Shown in pieces: positions 15,258 through 22,530 of a DNA stretch of 33,736 nucleotides (position 1 is the first letter of the stretch; the number at the start of each line of letters is the position of its first letter). Made by a program: the position numbers and the translations under genes. Where the stretch lies: the NCBI GenBank assembly GCA_022452145.1, contig JAKURY010000001.1, positions 1-33,736 on the forward strand. Reading direction: 5' to 3'. This DNA is from Acidimicrobiales bacterium (GTDB lineage: Bacteria > Actinomycetota > Acidimicrobiia > Acidimicrobiales > MedAcidi-G1). The notes under the pieces are model-generated. The model saw only the letters and a program-made list of their open reading frames with translations, searched no databases and was not told where the DNA came from.

Positions 15258-16832
15258 ATGAGCGAGCAGACGAAGACCGATCGGGTGATCATCTTCGACA
15301 CCACCCTCCGCGACGGCGAGCAGTCGCCGGGCATCTCCCTGGACGTGGGGGAGAAGCTGGAGATCGCCGAGCAGCTGGCCCGCCTGGGCGTCGACTACAT
15401 AGAGGCCGGGTTCCCGATCGCCAGCCAGGGCGACTTCGAGGCCGTCCATGCAATCGCCTCATCCATCGAGGGTCCGACCATCTGCGGGCTCTCCCGCACC
15501 GCCCACAAGGACATCGACCGGTGCTGGGAGGCCATCGAGCCGGCGGCCAGCCGACGGATACACATATTCATCGCAACCAGCCCGACACACATGGAGTTCA
15601 AGCTCAAGATGAGCCCGGCCCAGGTGCTTGCCGAGGCTGCCTCGGCGGTGTCGCGGGCGCGGGAGTACAACGACGACGTCGAGTTCAGCCCCGAGGATGC
15701 CTCCCGCTCGGACTTCGACTTCATGTGCGACGTGCTCCAGGCGGCCATCGACAGCGGTGCCGGGACGCTGAACATCCCGGACACCGTGGGCTTCGCAACG
15801 CCAGTCGAGTGGGCCGAACGCATCCGAGCGATCCGGGCGCGGGTGAGCGGTGACTACGTGATCTCCACGCACTGCCACAACGACCTGGGCCTCGCCGTGG
15901 CCAACTCACTGGCCGCCGTGCAGGCCGGTGCCCGCCAGGTTGAGTGCACCATCAACGGCATCGGCGAGCGGGCCGGCAACGCGGCCATGGAGGAGATCGT
16001 CATGGCCATCAACACCCGTCCTGACACCTACGTCGACCTCCGGGTGGACATTCGGACCGAGGAGTTGGCGAAGTCCAGTCGGCTCGTCAGCCGGCTCACC
16101 GGCTACCCGGTCCAGTACAACAAGGCGGTGGTGGGCCGCAACGCATTCGCCCACGAGGCGGGCATCCACCAGCACGGCATGCTGAACGAACGCACCACCT
16201 ACGAGATCATGGACCCGGCGGCTGTCGGTCAGGGCGAGACCAAGCTGGTGCTGGGCAAGCACTCGGGCCGGGCGGCGTTCCGCGACGCCCTCCAGAAGCT
16301 GGGCCACGACATCCACGGCGACGCACTCAACTCGGCCTTCACCAGGTTCAAGGAGCTGGCCGATCGCAAGGTACAGCTCAACGACGCAGACCTTGAGGCT
16401 CTGGCCATCGAGGAGATCGGCGGCCGCGTCGAGCACGTCTACGAGTTCGTGAGCCTCGACGTACGGGGTGGCACCGCCAGCACCCCGACGGCCGACCTGG
16501 TGATGAGGGTGGCCGGCGAGGAGGTCGCGGTCACCTGCGAGGGCGACGGGATGGTCGACGCCTCCTGTTCGGCCGTCAAGGTCGCAACCGGCGCCGAGGG
16601 TCGGATGACCGACTACAACGTCACCTCGGTGACCGGCGGCGTCGATGCCCTGGCCGACGTGGCGCTCACCTTCGAGGGCAGCGACGGCGTGAAGGTGTCC
16701 GGGCGGGGCCTGTCCACGGACGTGGTGGAGGCGTCGACCCGGGCGTTCATCGGGGCGCTCAACAAGATCGCCCGGATCCGCGAGTCTGGCGAGGATCCCA
16801 ACGCCGTGGACCGCCCCGGCCACCTCGGCTGA
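15258..16832 (+). CDS. leuA: 2-isopropylmalate synthase
   Basis: This 524-residue LeuA condenses acetyl-CoA with 2-oxoisovalerate, the first committed step of leucine synthesis. The N-terminal TIM barrel shows [15 protein letters not shown] (about residues 12-26), the metal-binding HCHND loop, and [29 protein letters not shown] lies in the linker and [10 protein letters not shown] follows. The C-terminal regulatory domain (about 390-510), which binds leucine for feedback inhibition, is complete. The length fits the bacterial LeuA1 class. ATG 15258 is the first codon in a context matching the family N-terminus; its ribosome-binding site is weak. Expression is probably controlled by the Leu leader and attenuator at 15071-15176. 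leuC and leuD are about 4 kb away on the other strand. Confidence 0.95.
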   Translation: MSEQTKTDRVIIFDTTLRDGEQSPGISLDVGEKLEIAEQLARLGVDYIEAGFPIASQGDFEAVHAIASSIEGPTICGLSRTAHKDIDRCWEAIEPAASRRIHIFIATSPTHMEFKLKMSPAQVLAEAASAVSRAREYNDDVEFSPEDASRSDFDFMCDVLQAAIDSGAGTLNIPDTVGFATPVEWAERIRAIRARVSGDYVISTHCHNDLGLAVANSLAAVQAGARQVECTINGIGERAGNAAMEEIVMAINTRPDTYVDLRVDIRTEELAKSSRLVSRLTGYPVQYNKAVVGRNAFAHEAGIHQHGMLNERTTYEIMDPAAVGQGETKLVLGKHSGRAAFRDALQKLGHDIHGDALNSAFTRFKELADRKVQLNDADLEALAIEEIGGRVEHVYEFVSLDVRGGTASTPTADLVMRVAGEEVAVTCEGDGMVDASCSAVKVATGAEGRMTDYNVTSVTGGVDALADVALTFEGSDGVKVSGRGLSTDVVEASTRAFIGALNKIARIRESGEDPNAVDRPGHLG

Positions 16833-16842
16833 GCGGCATCGG

Positions 16843-16863
16843 CCGGTTCATAGGGAGAACCGG
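16843..16863. repeat. Inverted repeat CCGGTTC-N7-GAACCGG after leuA
   Basis: A perfect 7-bp inverted repeat (16843-16849 and 16857-16863) lies 10 bases after the leuA stop and just upstream of the thioesterase -10 box. It could end leuA transcription or act as an operator for the thioesterase gene. There is no T-run. Confidence 0.35.
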
Positions 16864-16871
16864 GCGACCGT

Positions 16872-16877
16872 TAGTTT
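16872..16877 (+). promoter_or_regulatory. -10 box (TAGTTT) of the PaaI-type thioesterase gene
   Basis: TAGTTT is seven bases upstream of the ATG at 16885. This supports ATG 16885 over an in-frame TTG at 16876, which overlaps the box. Confidence 0.45.
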
Positions 16878-16884
16878 GAGCCCT

Positions 16885-17289
16885 ATGGCGGTGGATACGG
16901 GTGACGAGGGCTACGACGCGTTCCCCCTCCGGTCGTTCCTCGGCTTCGACATCGACGACGGGGTCGACGGCGAGGCCGTGGCCACGCTGGACGTCGACGA
17001 CCGGCACCTCAACCCGAACGGGGTCGTCCACGGGGGCGTGGTGTTCACCTTGGCCGACACGGCGATGGGTCGGGCCACCTTGTCGGTGCTGGGCGACGGA
17101 CATGTCTGCGCCTCGATCGAGGTGTCGGTCCGCTACCTGCGTCCCATCACCGGTGGCCGCCTGATGGCCGCCGCCCGGGTGCTGCGGGCGGGGCGCCGGA
17201 TCGTGCACCTGGAGGGCCGTGTCACCGTCGACGGTGACGACCGTCCGGCGGCCGTGTTCCAGGCTTCGTTCGCGGTGCTGGAATCCTGA
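16885..17289 (+). CDS. PaaI-family hotdog thioesterase
   Basis: This 134-residue single hotdog domain has the PaaI signature HLNPNGVVHGGVVFTLADTAMGRA (about residues 38-61; the HGG and the following aspartate form the thioesterase active site). SIEVSVRYLRPITGGRLMAAARVLRAGRR follows. These tetrameric enzymes hydrolyse acyl- or aryl-CoA thioesters. Length is typical. It has a likely leaderless promoter of its own and converges on the beta-propeller gene, with only 12 bases between the two stop codons. Substrate not deducible. Confidence 0.85.
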   Translation: MAVDTGDEGYDAFPLRSFLGFDIDDGVDGEAVATLDVDDRHLNPNGVVHGGVVFTLADTAMGRATLSVLGDGHVCASIEVSVRYLRPITGGRLMAAARVLRAGRRIVHLEGRVTVDGDDRPAAVFQASFAVLES

Positions 17290-17305
17290 ACCCGTTCTGG
17301 GTCAG
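17286..17305. terminator. Possible bidirectional terminator spanning two stop codons
   Basis: CTGA (17286-17289) and CCC (17291-17293) pair with GGG and TCAG (17299-17305), with one bulged A and a five-base loop. The stem contains the TGA of the thioesterase gene and, on the other strand, the TGA of the beta-propeller gene. Short and without T-runs, so tentative. Confidence 0.3.
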
Positions 17306-19632
17306 TTCCAGGGTCCTGCCAGCAGGTCGACGACCTGGCGGCGGGCCAGGTCCTCCAGGGCGTTCTCCTGGAGGCGCTGGCGAGAGTACGACCACAGGCC
17401 GGTGCCGATGACCAGCGTGCGCTGGATGGGCTGCACGTAGCCGCCGTCCGGCCAGCAGACCACCACGTCGACGTCGGCGGGGATGGCGTCCCGGTCGACC
17501 CCGAACTCCTCGGCCCACCAGTGGGCGTCGTCGCGGGGCATCAGGTCGCACCAGTGGTCCTTCATGGCTGCGTCCACGCCACGTTCGCAGAACATGACCA
17601 CCGGGCCGCCCATCATCTCCAGGCGTGTCGCCTCGTCGGCCAGCTCGGCCGGGTCCACCTCGGGGCACGGTGGCACCGGCCCGGCGCCCGGCTCGTCGGC
17701 GTGGTCGATGCGACCCACCTCGGTGAGGCTGTCGTCGCCCACCTTCAGGACCACCGCTCCGTTCTGGTCGGACGACCAGTCGTTGAAGGGCAGCACGGCC
17801 AGGTCCTTCCAGGCCAGGAACGCCCGGTGGTCCCACTCGACGCTGCTGTGGCCGCCCCCCATGGACCAGGTGGCCAGGTCGCGTGGGGCGTCCAGGTCGG
17901 AGACGTCGAAGAGGGTGACCTTGGTGCCGGTGGTGCGGCCCTCGTCGGTGGCCTCCTGGCCGATGCCCAGCACCCGGTCGGATCCGATCGGATGGAGGTA
18001 GCCGCTGTAGCCGGTGATCTTCAGTTCGCCCCGCACGGTCGGAGCCGTCGGGTCCGACAGGTCCACGGTGTAGAAGGGATCGGTCTGGCGGAAGGTCACC
18101 ACGTAGGCGACGTCGCCCGCGTAGCGCACGGCGAAGATCCGCTCGCCCCGGCCCATGTCGCCCACCTGGCCGACCACGTCGAGGGTTGCGTCGTTGCGAG
18201 CCAGCACGGTCACCATCGACTCGGCGTCCTCGTCGAAGCGCCACGGTCCGCCGGTGGTGGTGGCCACCCGCAGGTGGCCGGCGTGCTCGGACATGGAGAA
18301 CTGGTTCAGGAGGTGGCCCGGCACCTCGCCCGATGCCGTGTAGGTGGTGGCGGACGGGTCGGTCACGTCGAACTGGTGGACGGCGGTGTCCCAGTTGTCG
18401 TTCCACCACCGCATCCGGGACTCGTCTTCCATCTCCTCAGGGTCGACCCAGGCGTTGGTCGTCACGTACAGGTTCTCGTGCCCGGCGTAGACGGTGCTTC
18501 CCTCGGCCAGCACGGCGGTGGTGGCCGGCGCGGCCAGCGACCCGTCCAGCGGCACGGTAAGCACCGAGAGGGTCGAGAAGCCCGCGAAGTCCACCGGTCG
18601 GGACACGTCGGTGCAGGCGTTCAGTGGTCCCTCGGCGACCGTCCCGCCGCCCGACTCCAGGACGAAGTCGGGCATCCAGTCCGCCAGCACCGTCTCGGCC
18701 ACCACCTCGCGGTTGAACCTTTCGGCACGCTCCTCGCCGGTCGGGCTGGCCGGATAGACGAAAGGCAGCTCGCTCGGCGTGGAGACCACGACGACGCGGG
18801 CCGAGCCTCCCACCACACGGCTGGAGACGTGGCGGCCCTGGACGGTCAGCACGTTGGCGATGCGGAGGTCGGACGGATCGGAGAGGTCCACCTCGATCAC
18901 GCTGGTCAGCGGGCTCCACGTCCCGGGAGGGGAGAGGCGTGAGAGGGCTGGTGACGGGCCGGCGGCAGCAGGTTCGTCCGGCTCGTCGCCGTAGGGCTCG
19001 ATCCCATGACCCTCGTCCAAGTGGGTGTCGGCGATGAGGAAGGCCCGGTCACCGGCCAGCAGCAGGTCGCGGCTCCAGTGTCCCTCCAGGCGCAGCGTGC
19101 CGGTCAGCACCGCGGTCGGACCGGACACGTCCACGTGGTGGAGGTAGTCGTCCTCGACGACCACGATCCGCCGGCCGTCGGTCTTGATGATGTCGGGCTC
19201 GTCGATGCCCGCTTCCTGGACGTTCGTCCCCGAGTAGTCGACGCCCTCCTCCATGGAGCGGGCGATGCCCCCAGCGGGGGCTGATATGCCACCGTCGTCT
19301 CCCGCCATGACCGTGGTCGTCATCTCGGCCATCTCGAGCATGACGGGACCGCCGAACCAGCCACCGCCCAGGCCGTACGGGCCGACCCGCTCTACCGCCT
19401 CAGCCTGGAGGTGCCTGAGCAGGTCGTCGCACGCCGTGAACGGAACCAGGCCGGCGGTCAGCTCGGTGCCCGACACGTCCACCACCCCGGTCGTCGTTGG
19501 GCCGGTGGTGGACACCACCCTCGGCTCACCCGAACGGCCGAGTTCTCCGGTGTCCGAGCCGCATCCGGCGGCCAGGGTGGCCAGGGTGGCCAGTACCGCG
19601 CCGGCCAGCCGGTGGCGCGGGCTTCGTCGCAT
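17302..19632 (-). CDS. Secreted beta-propeller lipoprotein (C-terminal beta-propeller family)
   Basis: This 776-residue protein has a signal sequence (RRSPRHRLAGAVLATLATLAAGC) ending at a probable lipid-modified cysteine, then a large domain rich in beta-propeller blade segments. Examples are GTNVQEAGIDEPDIIKTDGRRIVVVEDDYLHHVDV, SRVVGGSARVVVVSTP and YAGDVAYVVTFRQTDPFYTVDLSDPTAP, the last with SGYLHPIGSDRVLGIGQEA. These match the archaeal/actinobacterial 'secreted beta-propeller' family as I know it; function is uncharacterised, possibly ligand binding or proteolysis at the cell surface. The ATG at 19632 lies 16 bases after the leuD stop, so it is probably the last gene of the leuCD transcript. 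No Shine-Dalgarno is visible. Confidence 0.82.
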   Translation of the reverse strand: MRRSPRHRLAGAVLATLATLAAGCGSDTGELGRSGEPRVVSTTGPTTTGVVDVSGTELTAGLVPFTACDDLLRHLQAEAVERVGPYGLGGGWFGGPVMLEMAEMTTTVMAGDDGGISAPAGGIARSMEEGVDYSGTNVQEAGIDEPDIIKTDGRRIVVVEDDYLHHVDVSGPTAVLTGTLRLEGHWSRDLLLAGDRAFLIADTHLDEGHGIEPYGDEPDEPAAAGPSPALSRLSPPGTWSPLTSVIEVDLSDPSDLRIANVLTVQGRHVSSRVVGGSARVVVVSTPSELPFVYPASPTGEERAERFNREVVAETVLADWMPDFVLESGGGTVAEGPLNACTDVSRPVDFAGFSTLSVLTVPLDGSLAAPATTAVLAEGSTVYAGHENLYVTTNAWVDPEEMEDESRMRWWNDNWDTAVHQFDVTDPSATTYTASGEVPGHLLNQFSMSEHAGHLRVATTTGGPWRFDEDAESMVTVLARNDATLDVVGQVGDMGRGERIFAVRYAGDVAYVVTFRQTDPFYTVDLSDPTAPTVRGELKITGYSGYLHPIGSDRVLGIGQEATDEGRTTGTKVTLFDVSDLDAPRDLATWSMGGGHSSVEWDHRAFLAWKDLAVLPFNDWSSDQNGAVVLKVGDDSLTEVGRIDHADEPGAGPVPPCPEVDPAELADEATRLEMMGGPVVMFCERGVDAAMKDHWCDLMPRDDAHWWAEEFGVDRDAIPADVDVVVCWPDGGYVQPIQRTLVIGTGLWSYSRQRLQENALEDLARRQVVDLLAGPWN

Positions 19633-19648
19633 CGGGGTCAGGCCGCCG

Positions 19649-20242
19649 TCATGCCGTGGTTGGCATCCAGGCCGGTCGGGTGGCCTCGAAGCCGGCGATG
19701 TCGTCCTCGTGGCGTAGCGAGATCCCGATGTCGTCCAGTCCTTCCAGGTACCGCTCACGGGTGGCAGAGTCCATCGGGAACGAGCAGGAGATTCCGGCGT
19801 CGGGAGCCTCCAACGTCAGGTTGGCCACGTCCACGGTGACCACCAGGTCGGGGTCGGCCTCCACGGCGTCCAGCAGCGCCTCTCCCACCTCGGGGGTCAC
19901 CTGCACGGGTACCAGGCCGTTCTTGGTGCAGTTGTTCCTGAAGATGTCGGCGAACCGCGGCGACACCACGGCGCCGAACCCGTACTGCTGGATGGCCCAC
20001 ACTGCGTGCTCGCGTGACGAGCCGGTGCCGAAGTTGGGGCCGGCCACGAGCACCACGGCGTCGGTGTAGCGCTCGTCGTTCAGGACGAAGTTGCGGTCGT
20101 CGCGCCATTCCGAGAAGAGGCCCTTCTCGAAGCCGGTGCGTTCCACGCGCTTCAGCCAGTCGCTGGGGATGATCTGGTCGGTGTCGACGTCCGAGCGACG
20201 CAGTGGCGCCGCCGTGCCCGAGACGATCTGTACGGCTTCCAT
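19649..20242 (-). CDS. leuD: 3-isopropylmalate dehydratase small subunit
   Basis: This 197-residue LeuD is the swivelling subunit of isopropylmalate isomerase, which converts 2-isopropylmalate to 3-isopropylmalate. Signatures are DVDTDQIIPSDWLKR (about residues 18-32), GPNFGTGSSREHAVWAI (about 68-84) and PRFADIFRNNCTKNGL. ATG 20242 is preceded by GAGGAG at the right distance. Eight bases separate it from the leuC stop, so the two subunits are co-expressed. Confidence 0.95.
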   Translation of the reverse strand: MEAVQIVSGTAAPLRRSDVDTDQIIPSDWLKRVERTGFEKGLFSEWRDDRNFVLNDERYTDAVVLVAGPNFGTGSSREHAVWAIQQYGFGAVVSPRFADIFRNNCTKNGLVPVQVTPEVGEALLDAVEADPDLVVTVDVANLTLEAPDAGISCSFPMDSATRERYLEGLDDIGISLRHEDDIAGFEATRPAWMPTTA

Positions 20243-20250
20243 GATGCTCC

Positions 20251-21654
20251 TCAGTCCAGGTCGGCCGGCGTGGCGAACCTGCCGGCGATGGCGGTGGCGG
20301 CGGCCACGGCGGGCGAGACGAGGTGGGTGCGACCGCCGCGGCCCTGGCGGCCCTCGAAATTCCGGTTGCTGGTGCTGGCGCACCGCTCGCCGGCGGCGAG
20401 CTTGTCGGGGTTCATGGCCAGGCACATGGAGCACCCGGGTTCCCGCCAGTCGAAACCGGCTTCGATGAACACCTCGGAAAGGCCCTCGGCCTCGGCCTCG
20501 GCCTTGACGGCCCACGATCCCGGAACGACCAGGGTTCGCATGCCGTCGGCCACCCGACGGCCCCTGGCGACGTCGGCCACCGCCCTGAGGTCCTCGATCC
20601 GACCGTTGGTGCACGAACCGATGAACACGGTGTCGACGGCCACGTCGCGTATGTGGGTGCCGGCGGTCAGGCCCATGTAGTCCAGTGCCCGGCTTGCGGC
20701 CTCCCGCTGGCTGGGCTCCTCGAACGAATCGGGGTCTGGGATCGGCGAGTCCATACGCATCACCTGGCCGGGGTTCGTCCCCCAGGACACGTGGGGGACG
20801 ATGTCGGCGCCGTCCAGGACGATCTCCCGGTCGAAGACGGCGTCGTCATCGGTGGCAAGGGTCAGCCAGTCGGCAACCGCGGCGTCCCAGTCCGAACCCG
20901 ATGGGGCGTGGTCCCGACCCTGCAGGTACTCGAAGGTCGTGTCGTCCGGGGCGATCAGCCCGGCCCTGGCTCCGGCCTCGATCGACATGTTGCAGACGGT
21001 CATACGGCCCTCCATGGAGAGGCTCCGGATGACCTCGCCGCGGTACTCGATGATCGAGCCGATCCCGCCGCCGGTGCCGAGGCGCCCGATGACGGCCAGG
21101 ATCACGTCCTTGGCCGTGGAACCCTCGGGCAGGGTGCCGTCCACCGTCACCGCCAACGTGCCCGGTCGCTGCTGGGGGAGCGACTGGGTGGCCAGCACGT
21201 GTTCCACCTCGCTGGTTCCGATGCCGAAGGCCAGGGCGCCGAAGGCCCCGTGGGTGCTCGTGTGGCTGTCGCCGCACACGACGGTCATGCCTGGAAGCGT
21301 CAGGCCCTTCTCCGGGCCGATGACGTGCACGATTCCCTGGCCGGGATCGCCCATCGGGTATAGGCGCACGCCGAACTCGTCGCAGTTGGACCGCAGTGTC
21401 TGGATCTGGATGCGGCTGACGGGGTCGGCGATCGGCTGGTCGATGTCGACGGTAGGCACATTGTGGTCCTCGGTGGCCACCGTCAGCTCGGGGTGGCGGA
21501 CCGTGCGGCCGGCCATGCGGAGGCCGTCGAAGGCCTGTGGTGAGGTGACCTCGTGGACCAGGTGCAGGTCGACGAAGAGCAGGTCGGGCTCGCCGTCGGC
21601 CGACCGCACCACGTGGCGGTCCCAGACCTTCTGGCTCAGGGTCTTCCCGGACAT
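20251..21654 (-). CDS. leuC: 3-isopropylmalate dehydratase large subunit
   Basis: This 467-residue aconitase-family LeuC carries the iron-sulfur cluster of isopropylmalate isomerase. Visible are [33 protein letters not shown] (about residues 123-155), the cluster cysteine in [15 protein letters not shown], and the paired cysteines in [24 protein letters not shown], typical of the active-site arginine region, is also present. ATG 21654 has GAGGAG upstream. Upstream on the minus strand TATCCT is a candidate -10 box; no leucine leader peptide was found in front of leuC, unlike leuA. Confidence 0.95.
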   Translation of the reverse strand: MSGKTLSQKVWDRHVVRSADGEPDLLFVDLHLVHEVTSPQAFDGLRMAGRTVRHPELTVATEDHNVPTVDIDQPIADPVSRIQIQTLRSNCDEFGVRLYPMGDPGQGIVHVIGPEKGLTLPGMTVVCGDSHTSTHGAFGALAFGIGTSEVEHVLATQSLPQQRPGTLAVTVDGTLPEGSTAKDVILAVIGRLGTGGGIGSIIEYRGEVIRSLSMEGRMTVCNMSIEAGARAGLIAPDDTTFEYLQGRDHAPSGSDWDAAVADWLTLATDDDAVFDREIVLDGADIVPHVSWGTNPGQVMRMDSPIPDPDSFEEPSQREAASRALDYMGLTAGTHIRDVAVDTVFIGSCTNGRIEDLRAVADVARGRRVADGMRTLVVPGSWAVKAEAEAEGLSEVFIEAGFDWREPGCSMCLAMNPDKLAAGERCASTSNRNFEGRQGRGGRTHLVSPAVAAATAIAGRFATPADLD

Positions 21655-21727
21655 CGGGGCTCCTCAAGTGAATAGGGTCTAGTCAGGATACGGGGCCAGC
21701 CGCTGGGGATGCCCGCGCCGGCGGCGG

Positions 21728-22408
21728 TCAGGCGTCCATGGCCCGGGCGGCCTCGATCAGGTCGTCGTAGCCGTCCGGTCCCGGGTCGCCGGTACGGGAG
21801 GCCACCGAGCCGTCCGCGGTGACCACGGCCATGCCCGGGGTCCCGAAGACGTCGAAGAGGACCCCGACCCGCCCGTCGTCGGCGATGTGCGGGAACTCGG
21901 CGATGCCCCACTCCCGGAGGATGGACGCCGACCGCTCCGGGTCGGCGTCCGGGCCGATGGCAGACACGCCGATAACCGTGATGTCCGGTCGGCGGCTGAG
22001 CTCGGCGACCGCCGAGGCCTCTCTGCGGCATGTCGCTCAGGTGGGGGCCCAGAACCAGAACAGGACGTCCTCGCCGGCCAGGTCGGCACCGTGGAGCGTG
22101 CCGCCGCCGATGAGGGCCACCTCGAACGCCAGCACCTCGGGTACCTGGGCAGCCTCGGCCGTCAGCGTGTCCGTCCACGACGGCTCCGTGTCCGCCCCGG
22201 CCGCCGCAGCTGACGCTACGACGTCGGCCGGATCGGTCCCGGATCCGTCGTCGCCTGAGCCACCGTCGTCGTACCCGGGGGTCGCAGTCGGTGCCACCGT
22301 GGTCGGTGGGGTGGTGCCGGCCGCCTCGGGCGTAGGGGCGGATGAGGCGCTGCAACTGGCGGCGAGCACCGCCACGATCGCCAGCGGCGCAAGGCGGCCT
22401 CGTGGCAT
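21728..22408 (-). CDS. Candidate selenocysteine-containing thioredoxin-like lipoprotein (UxxC)
   Basis: Reading from ATG 22408, the frame is open except for one TGA at 22037-22039 and ends at TGA 21728-21730, giving 226 residues if the internal TGA is translated. The N-terminus RLAPLAIVAVLAASC is a lipoprotein-type signal. A Thr/Pro/Ala/Asp-rich linker follows to about residue 75, then a TlpA/DsbE-like thioredoxin domain. The domain has VLFWFWAPT-(TGA)-ATCRREA, VIGVSAIGPDADP, and the cis-proline loop FGTPGMAVV with a full C-terminal helix. The TGA occupies the first cysteine of CxxC (position 124), so UATC would be the redox motif. A SECIS-like hairpin lies at 21998-22021. TAGGGT six bases upstream of the ATG fits a leaderless promoter. 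Alternatives are a nonsense mutation or a sequencing error. The intact frame and conserved motifs after the TGA argue against a decayed gene. Confidence 0.75.
21998..22021 (-). promoter_or_regulatory. Candidate bacterial SECIS hairpin
   Basis: On the minus strand, nucleotides 21-26 after the TGA (CTCGGC) pair with nucleotides 31-36 (GCCGAG) around the loop GGTC. GAG (16-18) pairs with CTC (37-39) below a two-base bulge. Bacterial SECIS elements sit directly after the UGA, with a guanine in the first two loop positions and an apical loop roughly 16-37 nt downstream. This hairpin meets those rules, and its GGUC loop resembles the one of E. coli fdhF. GC-rich DNA makes hairpins common, so the support is strong only jointly with the UxxC position. 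Confidence 0.6.
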
Positions 22409-22414
22409 GGCGCG

Positions 22415-22433
22415 ACCCTAAGCGGGATACCGT
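22415..22433. promoter_or_regulatory. Back-to-back -10 boxes in a 32-base divergent intergenic region
   Basis: On the minus strand TAGGGT (22415-22420) is six bases from the ATG of the thioredoxin-like gene. On the plus strand TACCGT (22428-22433) is seven bases from the GTG at 22441. The two boxes are only seven bases apart, so each -35 region must lie inside the other gene's 5' coding sequence and the two promoters may exclude each other. Confidence 0.45.
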
Positions 22434-22440
22434 CGGCGAC

Positions 22441-22530
22441 GTGAGCACGCGCACCCTCATCATCTCGGCGCTGGCCTGCGGGATGGTCCTGCTCCTGGCT
22501 TTCACCGTGCAGGTTGTGATGGCCCCGTGA
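22441..22530 (+). CDS. 29-residue single-pass membrane peptide coupled to lpd
   Basis: A GTG-initiated ORF encodes STRTLIISALACGMVLLL followed by AFTVQVVMAP after the initiator, a positively charged start followed by one membrane helix. Its TGA overlaps the GTG of the dihydrolipoyl dehydrogenase gene by four bases (GTGA), and TACCGT lies seven bases before its start, so it appears to be the first gene of this operon. I do not recognise it. It could be a small membrane protein or a translated leader that couples ribosomes into lpd. Confidence 0.5.
   Translation: MSTRTLIISALACGMVLLLAFTVQVVMAP

Noticed and set aside
13144-15261. Plus-strand open frame of 705 codons overlapping the S9 peptidase
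   Set aside because: It is Arg/Gly/Pro-rich in a second frame of a gene with a clear catalytic triad, and it runs through the leuA leader region.
21655-21727. A second leucine leader peptide in front of leuC
   Set aside because: No short Leu-rich ORF or terminator-antiterminator pair is visible; leuC has an ordinary ribosome-binding site instead.
21728-22408. Frameshifted thioredoxin-like pseudogene
   Set aside because: No frameshift is needed: the same frame runs through the single TGA and all downstream motifs are intact. A plain nonsense mutation remains possible and is kept as the alternative.
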